Shown here piece by piece: positions 1-6,228 of a DNA stretch of 9,917 nucleotides; position 1 is the first letter of the stretch, and every line of letters starts with the position of its first letter. The translations under genes and the position numbers were made by a program. The stretch comes from an uncultured Lachnospiraceae bacterium (GTDB lineage: Bacteria > Bacillota > Clostridia > Lachnospirales > Lachnospiraceae): NCBI GenBank assembly GCA_910586025.1, contig CAJUIO010000118.1, positions 1-9,917 on the forward strand, read 5' to 3'. The notes beneath the pieces were generated by a model that was not told the origin of the DNA, searched no databases, and saw only the letters and a list, made by a program, of their open reading frames with translations.

Positions 1-172
1 CGTAAAGGCGGGTAATATTTTATACAGACAGCGCGGAACAAAGATTCATCCCGGCGTAAATGTAGGCCGCGGAGGAGACGATACATTATTCGCATTAGTT
101 GATGGCGTGCTTAGATTCGAGAGAAAAGGAAGAGATAAAAAACAGGCTTCCGTATATCCCGTCGAAAAATAG
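1..172 (+). CDS. rpmA: Large ribosomal subunit protein bL27, C-terminal part (5' end outside window)
   Basis: The frame starting at base 2 gives 56 residues ending in TAG at 170-172. It begins VKAGNILYRQRGTKIHPG and continues through NVGRGGDDTLFALVDG to a basic tail, the characteristic C-terminal two thirds of bL27. This protein sits near the peptidyl transferase centre of the 50S subunit. The N-terminal end, including any cleaved leader peptide as found in many Bacillota, lies outside the window. Its position just upstream of obgE matches the common rplU-rpmA-obg order, which supports the call. Only the missing start makes it partial; no frameshift is seen. Confidence 0.95.
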   Translation, partial: VKAGNILYRQRGTKIHPGVNVGRGGDDTLFALVDGVLRFERKGRDKKQASVYPVEK

Positions 173-183
173 TACGAGGAATC

Positions 184-216
184 GGGCTTCAAACAGGGTT
201 GTTTGGAGCCCTTTTT
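184..216 (+). terminator. Intrinsic terminator or attenuator between rpmA and obgE
   Basis: GGGCTTCAAAC (184-194) pairs with GTTTGGAGCCC (201-211) through 11 base pairs with one G-U wobble. The loop is six bases and five T residues follow directly (212-216). It lies 11 bases after the rpmA stop and 45 bases before the obgE start. It should end or reduce transcription from the ribosomal protein genes into obgE. No good promoter is visible between it and obgE, so partial read-through (attenuation) is plausible. CAGGGT in the loop side (194-199) could also pair with ACCCTG (221-226). Confidence 0.8.
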
Positions 217-261
217 GCACACCCTGCACTGTCAGGGCCGCAGAAGGAAAGGAACAAAACT

Positions 262-1557
262 ATGTTTGCAGACAGAGCGAAAATCTATGTGCGGAGCGGG
301 AAAGGCGGGGACGGACATGTATCCTTCCGAAGGGAAAAATATGTGCCTAACGGCGGACCGGACGGCGGAGACGGCGGAGACGGCGGAAGCGTGATCCTTG
401 TCGTGGACGAAGGGATGAATACGCTTTCTGACTACAGACACGTCAGAAAATACCGTGCGGGGGACGGTGAGAACGGTGCCAAACGCAACTGCCGGGGCAA
501 AAACGGCAATGATCTTATCCTGAAGCTTCCCGCCGGCACGGTCGTAAAGGAATGGGAAAGCGGAAAGGTGATCACTGATATGTCCGGGGACAATAAGCGA
601 TTTGTTCTCCTGCAGGGGGGACGGGGCGGAAACGGAAATCAGCACTATGCCACCAGCACCATGCAGGCTCCCAAGTATGCACAGCCCGGCCAGCCGGCCA
701 AGGAGCTTGAACTGGGCCTTGAGCTCAAGGTTATTGCGGACGTAGGGCTTGTCGGCTTTCCCAATGTGGGAAAATCCACGCTTCTGACAAAGGTCAGCAA
801 TGCCAGGCCTCAGATTGCCAACTATCACTTTACCACGCTGAACCCGCATCTGGGAGTCGTGGATCTTCAGGATGCCCAGGGTTTTGTCATGGCGGATATC
901 CCGGGGCTTATTGAGGGAGCCTCAAAGGGAGTGGGGCTTGGATTTGAATTTCTGCGTCATATTGAAAGGACGCGTGTAATCATTCATATCGTGGATGCCG
1001 CTTCCACGGAGGGAAGAGATCCTGTTGCGGATATCTATGCGATCAATAAGGAACTGAAAGCCTATAATCCCGAAATTGCCTCAAGGCCCCAGGTAATAGC
1101 GGCCAATAAGGTTGATATGATTTTTGACGACGGTTCCGGAAATGATCCGGTTGCAAACCTTAAGAAAGAGTTTGAACCTCAGGGGATAACGGTATATCCC
1201 ATCAGCGCCATCAGCGGAAAGGGAATCCGCGAGCTTCTCTATGCGGTGAGGAATCTGCTTGACAGCGTGGAAAGCGAGCCTGTCACCTTTGCCCAGGAAT
1301 TCTTTCCGGAATATATGCTTGCAGCTTCTGAGGAACCCTACACGGTTGTCTATGATGAGAAAAACTCCGAGTACGTGGTGGAGGGTCCCAGAATCGAGAA
1401 AATGCTCGGATACACTAACATTGATTCGGAAAAGGGCTTCACCTTTTTCCAGAACTTTTTGAAAATAAACGGAATCCTGAACCAGCTCGAAGAGCTCGGA
1501 ATCCAGGAGGGAGACACCGTGCGAATGTACGGTCTTTCCTTTGATTATTACAAATAG
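262..1557 (+). CDS. obgE: Obg-family GTPase (ObgE/CgtA)
   Basis: The product has 431 residues, normal for Gram-positive Obg proteins with a C-terminal OCT domain. Obg is an essential GTPase that binds the 50S subunit and acts in late ribosome assembly and the stringent response. The glycine-rich Obg fold spans about 1-158, with the run GGPDGGDGGDGG at 31-42. The G domain follows: G1 GFPNVGKST at 165-173, the switch I threonines at 191-192, G3 DIPG at 212-215, G4 NKVD at 282-285 and G5 SAIS at 315-318. The OCT domain covers about 355-425. The frame is open upstream to an ATG at 199, but that start would place the terminator hairpin inside the gene and add residues that Obg proteins lack. The ATG at 262 has an AAGGAAAGG ribosome binding site and begins with the family-typical MFADRAKIYV. 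Confidence 0.97.
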   Translation: MFADRAKIYVRSGKGGDGHVSFRREKYVPNGGPDGGDGGDGGSVILVVDEGMNTLSDYRHVRKYRAGDGENGAKRNCRGKNGNDLILKLPAGTVVKEWESGKVITDMSGDNKRFVLLQGGRGGNGNQHYATSTMQAPKYAQPGQPAKELELGLELKVIADVGLVGFPNVGKSTLLTKVSNARPQIANYHFTTLNPHLGVVDLQDAQGFVMADIPGLIEGASKGVGLGFEFLRHIERTRVIIHIVDAASTEGRDPVADIYAINKELKAYNPEIASRPQVIAANKVDMIFDDGSGNDPVANLKKEFEPQGITVYPISAISGKGIRELLYAVRNLLDSVESEPVTFAQEFFPEYMLAASEEPYTVVYDEKNSEYVVEGPRIEKMLGYTNIDSEKGFTFFQNFLKINGILNQLEELGIQEGDTVRMYGLSFDYYK

Positions 1558-1569
1558 AGAGGTATCATT

Positions 1570-1860
1570 ATGACCAGTAAGCAGCGCGCTTATCTGAAAG
1601 GATTGGCGATGAATATCGAGCCTGTTTTCCAGATCGGGAAATCGGGTCTCACCCCGGAGGTTACGGAAGCCGTAAGCGAAGCCTTCAATACCAGGGAGCT
1701 GATCAAGCTTGCCGTGCTCAAAAACTGTATGGAGGATCCCGTACAGATTGCGGATATGCTCAGCGGACGTACCAAATCTCAGGTGGTACAGGTAATCGGC
1801 AAAAAGATTGTATTATATAAGGAAAGTAAGGATCACAAAAAAATCAATCTTCCTTTATAG
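1570..1860 (+). CDS. yhbY: YhbY-family CRM-domain RNA-binding protein
   Basis: A 96-residue single-domain protein. It starts MTSKQRAYLKGLA and carries FQIGKSGLTPEV at about 21-32, the GxxG-type loop of the CRM (chloroplast RNA splicing and ribosome maturation) fold. Members of this family (YhbY in E. coli, YqeI in Bacillus) associate with pre-50S particles and are thought to help ribosome maturation. The gene starts 12 bases after obgE with an AGAGAGG ribosome binding site. It is followed by nadD after 15 bases, so it is surely part of the same transcript. Placement between obgE and nadD is common in Clostridia and fits a ribosome assembly role. The exact RNA target cannot be read from the sequence. 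Confidence 0.93.
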   Translation: MTSKQRAYLKGLAMNIEPVFQIGKSGLTPEVTEAVSEAFNTRELIKLAVLKNCMEDPVQIADMLSGRTKSQVVQVIGKKIVLYKESKDHKKINLPL

Positions 1861-1875
1861 AAAAGAGGGGATCAA

Positions 1876-2493
1876 ATGAATCAAATAAGGCGAATCGGAA
1901 TCATGGGCGGAACCTTCAACCCCATCCATCAGGGACATCTGATTCTGGCAGAGCAGGCCAGAGAGTATTGCGAGCTTGACGAGGTGCTCTTTGTCCCAAG
2001 CGGCAATTCTTATATGAAGGATTCCGATGAAATTCTGGATGGCAAGACCCGCATTTCCATGACTGCTCTTGCCATTGAGGATAATCCTTTCTTCGCACTT
2101 TCCTCCATGGAGGTGGAACGGGAGGGAGCAACCTATACGTGCGAAACCATACGTGAACTTATCGGCACACAGCCCCGGGCGGAATATTATTTCATATTGG
2201 GGGCCGACGCTCTTTTTTCCATCGAGTCCTGGAAAGAGCCGGAGGAAATCTTCAAAAGCTGTATCCTTGTGGCCGCCGCAAGGGATAGTCAGGACACTTT
2301 TTCCCTGACGGAAAAAGCAATGGAGCTTCAGACAAAATATCAGGCAAGGATCGTCATCCTTCCGGAGAGAAAAATTGATATTTCCTCCACGGAGATCAGA
2401 AGCCGGATCAGAAAAGGAAAATCAGTCCGCTATATGATGCCGGAAAAGGTGTTTCACTATATTACCGGCAAAAAACTATATTCCGGAGGCTGA
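1876..2493 (+). CDS. nadD: Nicotinate-nucleotide adenylyltransferase
   Basis: The 205-residue product transfers AMP from ATP to nicotinate mononucleotide, giving deamido-NAD and pyrophosphate in the cytoplasmic NAD pathway. The nucleotidyltransferase signature GGTFNPIHQGHL is at 11-22, with the HxGH-type motif at H18-G20-H21. The second ATP-binding motif ISSTEIRSRI surrounds residues 169-178. The ending VFHYITGKKLY is typical of NadD. The start has an AGAGGGG ribosome binding site and a spacing of about six bases. Length is normal and both active-site motifs are intact. The next gene, yqeK, starts two bases after the stop, as in many Bacillota where nadD and yqeK are coupled. Confidence 0.96.
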   Translation: MNQIRRIGIMGGTFNPIHQGHLILAEQAREYCELDEVLFVPSGNSYMKDSDEILDGKTRISMTALAIEDNPFFALSSMEVEREGATYTCETIRELIGTQPRAEYYFILGADALFSIESWKEPEEIFKSCILVAAARDSQDTFSLTEKAMELQTKYQARIVILPERKIDISSTEIRSRIRKGKSVRYMMPEKVFHYITGKKLYSGG

Positions 2494-2495
2494 AT

Positions 2496-3101
2496 GTGAA
2501 AGTTGCAGATACGAAAAAAATAAAAAAAGCGGTCAGAAAAGCCATGGATGCGAAACGTTATGAACACACTCTGGGAGTGGAGTATACGGCCTGCGCACTG
2601 GCAATGTGTCATGATGTGAATATAGACAAGGCACAGCTTGCAGGCCTTTTGCATGACTGCGCCAAATGCTTAAGCGATGAAAAAAAGAAAGCACTCTGTC
2701 TGAAAAATCACATTGATATCACAGATATCGAGCACAAAAATCCATATCTTCTCCATGCCAAAGCCGGTTTCTGTATTGCCAGAAATAAATTTCACATCAA
2801 GGACAGGGACGTGCTCAACGCTATTTTGTTTCATACCACAGGCAGGCCGCAAATGTCTGATCTCGAAAAAATTATTTATATTGCAGATTATATAGAACCA
2901 GGCAGGAGACAGGCTCCCGGACTGAAGGAGGTCAGGAAGCTGGCCTTTCAGGATCTGGATGCGGCGCTCCTTCGGATCCTCTGTGATACTCTTGCGTATC
3001 TTGAGGAATCCGGAGGCGACGTAGATGTTATCACCCGGGAAACCTGCAGATACTATAAGAATGTTATTGGTTCAAAGGAGGTAGATAAACGCTATGACTG
3101 A
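2496..3101 (+). CDS. yqeK: YqeK-type HD-domain hydrolase (symmetrical Ap4A hydrolase family)
   Basis: The 201-residue protein has the HD superfamily layout. H24 lies in YEHTLGVEYTA, followed by H53-D54 in GLLHDCAK, then HAKAG, ILFHTTGRPQMS and IYIADYIEPGR. This set of metal ligands matches the YqeK family, whose studied members split diadenosine tetraphosphate symmetrically into two ADP. The start is GTG at 2496, seven bases after the TCCGGAGG site inside the end of nadD. An ATG at 2494 cannot serve because TGA follows at once. The stop overlaps the rsfS start by eight bases, implying translational coupling. The biochemical activity is inferred from the family. Confidence 0.93.
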   Translation: MKVADTKKIKKAVRKAMDAKRYEHTLGVEYTACALAMCHDVNIDKAQLAGLLHDCAKCLSDEKKKALCLKNHIDITDIEHKNPYLLHAKAGFCIARNKFHIKDRDVLNAILFHTTGRPQMSDLEKIIYIADYIEPGRRQAPGLKEVRKLAFQDLDAALLRILCDTLAYLEESGGDVDVITRETCRYYKNVIGSKEVDKRYD

Positions 3102-3462
3102 TCAGTCAATCAAAAAAATGGCCGCTTTGGCAATCAAGGCTCTGGAAGATAAAAAAGCCGAGGACATCACGGTCATCGATATCAGTGAAATATCCGTGCT
3201 TGCAGATTATTTCATCATTGCAGGCGGAAATAATGTAAATCAGCTGCAGACCCTCTCCGACACCGTGGAGGAGACATTGGAGCGGGCAGGATATCCGCTC
3301 AAGCAGGTGGAAGGATATCAAAGTGCAAACTGGATTCTTCTGGACTTCAGAGATATCATTGTTCATATTTTTGACAAAGAGAACCGTCTGTTCTATGATC
3401 TTGAAAGAATCTGGTGCGACGGCAGGAAGGTGGATCCCGCAGAGTTGGGAGAAATCGAATAG
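3094..3462 (+). CDS. rsfS: Ribosome silencing factor RsfS
   Basis: A 122-residue protein of the RsfS/Iojap/C7orf30 family. RsfS binds uL14 on the 50S subunit and blocks joining with 30S, saving energy when nutrients are short. Family blocks are present in order: ALEDKKAEDITVIDIS, ADYFIIAGGNNVNQLQTLSD, the W-containing GYQSANWILLDFRDIIVHIF, and the conserved RLFYDLERIW near the C-terminus. The start ATG overlaps the last eight bases of yqeK and is preceded by a perfect AAAGGAGG (3074-3081). It is the last gene of the cluster; a strong terminator follows about 55 bases later. Confidence 0.96.
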   Translation: MTDQSIKKMAALAIKALEDKKAEDITVIDISEISVLADYFIIAGGNNVNQLQTLSDTVEETLERAGYPLKQVEGYQSANWILLDFRDIIVHIFDKENRLFYDLERIWCDGRKVDPAELGEIE

Positions 3463-3515
3463 AAGAGAAATCACATGCCGCATAGCGGCAAATTTCCATA
3501 TGCGGGACTGTTCAG

Positions 3516-3556
3516 AAAAAAGGCTGGCCAAAAAAAGAGCCAGCCTTTTTCTTCTT
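3516..3556. terminator. Bidirectional intrinsic terminator between rsfS and the DUF378 gene
   Basis: GGCTGGC (3522-3528) pairs with GCCAGCC (3539-3545). The stem is extended by A residues on the left (3516-3521) and T residues on the right (3546-3550), and CTTCTT follows. Read on the minus strand the same stem is followed by six T. It therefore serves both the rsfS cluster (+) and the DUF378 gene (-), which converge on it. Confidence 0.9.
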
Positions 3557-3565
3557 AATATTTAC

Positions 3566-3799
3566 CTAGCCCGCACTTCTCTCGGCACCTCGGGTCTCGC
3601 TGCCTCCCGCATACATATAAAAGGTGAGCAGATACAATCCGCTGAGACCTACCAGCGCATAGACGATTCTGGAAATCCAGGACATGTTTCCAAAGATCAT
3701 AGCTACGAGGTCAAAAGAAAAAAATCCAATCAGGCCCCAGTTTACAGCGCCAATAATTGCAATGGTAAGTGCGATACAATCCAATACCTTATTGTTCAT
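3566..3799 (-). CDS. DUF378 family small membrane protein (YuzA-like)
   Basis: A 77-residue protein with two predicted membrane segments (about 5-34 and 42-63). It carries the DUF378 signature AVNWGLIGFFSFDLVAMIFG, followed by a short polar tail rich in G, E and R. The function of the family is unknown. The frame extends upstream to 3844, but I chose the ATG at 3799. It has GGAGGGA (3803-3809 on the minus strand) at proper spacing and puts the family's usual MNNK-type start first. The gene lies 139 bases downstream of lexA on the same strand. I see no intrinsic terminator after lexA and no convincing promoter in between, so co-transcription with lexA is possible. A small hairpin, GCCGGA-N6-TCCGGC, sits in its leader (3826-3843). 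Confidence 0.85.
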   Translation of the reverse strand: MNNKVLDCIALTIAIIGAVNWGLIGFFSFDLVAMIFGNMSWISRIVYALVGLSGLYLLTFYMYAGGSETRGAERSAG

Positions 3800-3938
3800 A
3801 ATTCCCTCCATTCCGAAGCACTCCGCCGGAAGAAAATCCGGCATCTTCCAACCGGCTTCTTAATCCCATAAGATACAACCCTCATCTTTATTCTTACCAT
3901 ATGCAAATTTCTTATACTTCCAAAACTTAACTGCAAAT

Positions 3939-4556
3939 TTAATGAAAAATTCTAAAAATCCCAAACACCCTTCCAAGAATCTGACAATCATCAACAATGA
4001 TAGGATCCATGGAGTCATTTTCAGGCTGAAGGCGGATATGGCCGTCCTCCTTATAATAGGTCTTAACGGTAGCGGAATCGTCAATCAAGGCAACCACGAT
4101 CTCACCGTTCTTCGCAGTGCTGCAGGAATTGACAAAGATCTGATCTCCGCTGAAAATACCGGCGTTTATCATGGAATCACCCTTGACATTCAGAATGAAG
4201 GATTCCCCTCCCGGAACGAATTCGGCAGGAACCGGAAAATAATTTTCAATATTTTCCTCCGCAAGAATCGGAACCCCTGCGGCAACCTGGCCCACAACAG
4301 GCAGACTCACCATTTCCGTGCGCATCATCTGAAAGCTGTCGTCACAGATTTCAATCGCCCGGGGCTTGGTCGGATCTCTTCTGATATATCCGTTCTTTTC
4401 CAGAGTCTCAAGGTGGGAGTGCACGGATGAGGTGGATTTGAGATGAACCGCCTCGCAGATCTCCCGGACAGCGGGCGGATAACCCTTCTTCAAGATCTCT
4501 TCCTTAATGTAGTCTAAAATCTCCTGCTGTTTCTTGGTAATTTTCCCATATGCCAT
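3939..4556 (-). CDS. lexA: LexA, SOS response repressor and autoprotease
   Basis: A 205-residue protein, the usual LexA length. The N-terminal winged helix is at about 1-70 (TKKQQEILDYIKEEILKKG, then the recognition region HLKSTSSVHSHLETLEKNGYI). The self-cleavage site is A93-G94 in VAAGVPILAE. The catalytic dyad is S128 (GDSMINAGI) and K165 (ATVKTYY). RecA filaments on damaged DNA trigger cleavage and lift repression of SOS genes. The start has an AAAGGAA-type ribosome binding site about ten bases upstream. The upstream region holds LexA-box-like sites, so autoregulation and control of the divergent LysM gene are likely. Confidence 0.97.
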   Translation of the reverse strand: MAYGKITKKQQEILDYIKEEILKKGYPPAVREICEAVHLKSTSSVHSHLETLEKNGYIRRDPTKPRAIEICDDSFQMMRTEMVSLPVVGQVAAGVPILAEENIENYFPVPAEFVPGGESFILNVKGDSMINAGIFSGDQIFVNSCSTAKNGEIVVALIDDSATVKTYYKEDGHIRLQPENDSMDPIIVDDCQILGRVFGIFRIFH

Positions 4557-4604
4557 ATACGTCCCGTTCCTTTCTTAAAATGACAAAGTGTAAAATTTAT
4601 GACT

Positions 4605-4640
4605 TTAATTCAGTATAACATAGTTCGTCCCGGAAAGCAA
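4605..4640 (-). promoter_or_regulatory. Probable lexA promoter
   Basis: On the minus strand a -10 TATACT (4612-4617) is preceded by TG one base upstream (extended -10, TGTTATACT). A weak -35 TTGCTT (4635-4640) lies 17 bases further. The predicted start leaves a leader of about 50 bases before lexA. The -10 is followed by GAATTAA, giving a 17-base string shared with the promoter near 6287-6303. A degenerate half operator CGAAC abuts the -10. Confidence 0.65.
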
Positions 4641-4650
4641 ACATATATTC

Positions 4651-4664
4651 CAAATATTTGTTCG
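4651..4664. promoter_or_regulatory. Weak LexA-box-like site nearest lexA
   Basis: CAAATATTTGTTCG matches the Bacillus-type consensus CGAACATATGTTCG at 11 of 14 positions. One half (GTTCG) is perfect and the other is degenerate. It lies just upstream of the predicted lexA -35. Confidence 0.45.
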
Positions 4665-4682
4665 ATTTTTGGCATAAAAGTA

Positions 4683-4711
4683 TTGACTCGAGAATGTTTG
4701 TTCGATATAAT
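4683..4711 (+). promoter_or_regulatory. Strong SigA-type promoter for the LysM gene
   Basis: TTGACT (4683-4688) and a perfect TATAAT (4706-4711) are separated by exactly 17 bases. Transcription should begin near 4718, about 47 bases before the start codon. A LexA-box-like site fills the spacer and two more lie over and after the start point. This is the layout expected of a strong promoter held off by LexA until DNA damage. Confidence 0.85.
4691..4704. promoter_or_regulatory. LexA-box-like site in the promoter spacer
   Basis: AGAATGTTTGTTCG has a perfect GTTCG half and a GAAT in place of GAAC (10 of 14 against CGAACATATGTTCG). It lies between the -35 and -10 of the LysM gene promoter, where binding would block RNA polymerase. 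Confidence 0.55.
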
Positions 4712-4719
4712 CAGAATAC

Positions 4720-4733
4720 AGAACACAAGTTCG
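4720..4733. promoter_or_regulatory. LexA operator with two perfect half sites
   Basis: AGAACACAAGTTCG contains GAAC-N4-GTTC exactly. It covers the predicted transcription start of the LysM gene. This is the best LexA box in the window and the main reason to place the gene in the SOS regulon. Confidence 0.8.
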
Positions 4734-4746
4734 CAACAGATGTTCG
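4733..4746. promoter_or_regulatory. LexA-box-like site abutting the main operator
   Basis: GCAACAGATGTTCG has a perfect GTTCG half and CAAC in place of GAAC (11 of 14). Its centre is 13 bases from that of the preceding box, and the two share one base. Cooperative binding of two LexA dimers is possible but not shown. Confidence 0.55.
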
Positions 4747-4764
4747 TATATGGAGGAGTTACAG

Positions 4765-5130
4765 ATGAGCAACCGGATCAGTGAACTCAGGATTATGAAT
4801 AACCGAAGACGGAGAAGACAGCAGCAGCGTAGAAACTGCGCCATGCTTGTTTTAACCATATTGCTGATTCTGGGAGCGTCAACGGTCTGCTTTGGCCTGA
4901 AGGCAAAGGCGCAGGATTCCGGCCGGACTGTTTCCTGTAAGTATTACAAGAGTCTTGCCATAGAGCGGGGAGATACCCTGTGGGATATCGCCTGTGAGTA
5001 TGCGGATGAAGAGTTTTACGATTCCCTGAGCCGTTATGTGGAGGAAGTAATACAGATCAACCATCTTTGTGATGAGACAATCATAGCCGGACAGCATCTG
5101 ATAATTCCCTATTATGCCCCGGTATCCTGA
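4765..5130 (+). CDS. Membrane-anchored LysM protein, probable SOS-induced division inhibitor (YneA-like)
   Basis: A 121-residue protein. It has a basic N-terminus (RRRRRQQQRR at about 14-23), one membrane segment at about 25-46, and an extracellular LysM domain at about 58-117 (YKSLAIERGDTLWDIACEYA to IIAGQHLIIPYY). The topology, small size, divergent position next to lexA and LexA-box control match YneA of Bacillus, which halts septation during the SOS response. Sequence identity beyond the LysM core cannot be judged here, so the role is inferred from architecture and context. An in-frame ATG at 4750 exists. The ATG at 4765 is chosen because GGAGGAG (4752-4758) lies six bases before it. The stop is one base from the stop of the convergent recombinase gene. 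Confidence 0.85.
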   Translation: MSNRISELRIMNNRRRRRQQQRRNCAMLVLTILLILGASTVCFGLKAKAQDSGRTVSCKYYKSLAIERGDTLWDIACEYADEEFYDSLSRYVEEVIQINHLCDETIIAGQHLIIPYYAPVS

Positions 5131-5131
5131 A

Positions 5132-6187
5132 TCAGCGCTTTTCTCTCAGAGTTACCGCCTTTGCGGCCTGCCTTCTGCGGTAATCCTCCTGTGCGGCATA
5201 ATGCTTTCTGGTCGTGTTGACATCCTTGTGTCCTAACACGTCCGCAACCAGGTAAATGTCGCCGGTTTCCTGATACAGGGCCGTGCCATAGGTGCTCCTT
5301 AGCTTATGCGGAGTTATTTTCTTGAGGCTTGTCACGGTAGAAGCATATTTTTTAACCAGGTTCTCCACCGCCCGGACCGTGATGCGTCTGTTCTGTATAG
5401 ACAAAAAGAACGCATTCTCATGTCCCTCGAGAGGAATAGTATGATAGCGTTTTTCGAGATAATCATGAAGCGCGTCCGCAACCTCCTCCCCAAAATAGAC
5501 AACCGTCTCATAACCGCCCTTGCGCCGTATCTTGATTCCGTTGTTCTTAAAGTCCACATCATTTATATCCAGTCCCACGCATTCCGATACGCGGATCCCG
5601 GTTCCCAGCAGGAGCGTGAGCAGGGCAACGTCCCGAATTCTTGTCTTATTATGATATTTCTGCTGACTCTTGGTGAGCTGGCTTCCGTCCTCAACCTGAT
5701 CCAGCAAAATAGCCACTTCATCCGCATCCAGACGGACGATTTCCTTCTCATGCTGTTTGGGAAGCGGAACCAGAGCCGCCGGATTTGTCTGAATAAGCTC
5801 GGAACAAAAGTAATAATTATAAAAGCTTTTCAGTGCGGACAGTTTACGCTTTTTTCCCCGCTCGTTATTCATATACTCCTTTCCATCCTTTTGATAGTAG
5901 GAGATATAGTCCATATATTCTTCAATATCCTCCCTGGTAATCTGATCCAGCAGCGCAAGAGGATAATCCTCTATCCTCATTCTGGAGCAGAGAGAGTTTG
6001 TCGTATGTAAAAACTCAAAAAAAACCCTCAGATCATAGGCATACGCAAGACGGGTCCTGGACGAGGTATACTCCTGAATTCCCCGGAAAAACTGTTTGCA
6101 GAAGGGCGGGAGAGTGCCAAGGACCTCTCTCATGCGCATGGTATTGATATTATTTTGTTCGTCATGATAATTTTTACTGTTTTCCAT
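5132..6187 (-). CDS. Tyrosine recombinase/integrase (XerC/D-like, Phage_integrase family)
   Basis: A 351-residue recombinase. The N-terminal SAM-like core-binding domain is at about 25-140 (YTSSRTRLAYAYDLRVFFEFL). The catalytic domain is at about 150-345 and has the full set of residues: R199 (GTGIRVSE), K223 (IRRKGG), H294 and R297 (HKLRSTYG), H320 (LGHKDVNTT) and the nucleophile Y330 (RKHYAA). It should be active. Its target is unknown; it could be a housekeeping relative fixed beside lexA or a remnant of a mobile element. No excisionase or phage genes lie nearby. The frame is open further upstream, but the ATG at 6187 has AGGAGA at six bases. The position downstream of the YneA-like gene parallels Bacillus, where a resolvase gene (yneB) follows yneA, though that one is a serine recombinase on the same strand. 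Confidence 0.92.
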   Translation of the reverse strand: MENSKNYHDEQNNINTMRMREVLGTLPPFCKQFFRGIQEYTSSRTRLAYAYDLRVFFEFLHTTNSLCSRMRIEDYPLALLDQITREDIEEYMDYISYYQKDGKEYMNNERGKKRKLSALKSFYNYYFCSELIQTNPAALVPLPKQHEKEIVRLDADEVAILLDQVEDGSQLTKSQQKYHNKTRIRDVALLTLLLGTGIRVSECVGLDINDVDFKNNGIKIRRKGGYETVVYFGEEVADALHDYLEKRYHTIPLEGHENAFFLSIQNRRITVRAVENLVKKYASTVTSLKKITPHKLRSTYGTALYQETGDIYLVADVLGHKDVNTTRKHYAAQEDYRRRQAAKAVTLREKR

Positions 6188-6205
6188 ACCAATTCTCCTG
6201 TAAGC

Positions 6206-6228
6206 GCCTGCGGCCGCAGGCCGCCTGC
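6206..6228 (-). repeat. GC-rich A-A'-A repeat in the recombinase leader
   Basis: GCCTGC (6206-6211), its complement GCAGGC (6216-6221) and GCCTGC again (6223-6228) alternate. The first two form a perfect 16-bp palindrome, GCCTGCGGCCGCAGGC. In recombinase mRNA the middle copy can pair with either neighbour, giving two exclusive hairpins. The nearest arm lies seven bases from the AGGAGA ribosome binding site. The block stands out as GC-rich in an otherwise AT-rich intergenic stretch. Confidence 0.6.

Noticed and set aside
352..395. Short tandem GGCGGAGAC-type repeat
   Set aside because: It encodes the glycine-rich DGGDGG run of the Obg fold, conserved in the family, so it is not an independent repeat.
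232..849. Long open frame antisense to obgE (205 codons)
   Set aside because: It lies wholly opposite a clear obgE gene and has no recognisable family or proper start signal. It is a by-product of obgE codon use.
3826..3843. Hairpin GCCGGA/TCCGGC upstream of the DUF378 gene as a terminator for lexA
   Set aside because: It is not followed by T residues on the minus strand and is only a short stem in the leader.
3860..3991. Possible small minus-strand gene starting inside the end of lexA (43 codons, rich in F and K)
   Set aside because: No ribosome binding site at its ATG, and it overlaps the lexA C-terminus in another frame. The frame is probably open by chance.
5306..6010. Long open frame on the + strand opposite the recombinase (234 codons)
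   Set aside because: The minus strand encodes a complete recombinase with all catalytic residues; the + strand product has no recognisable domain.
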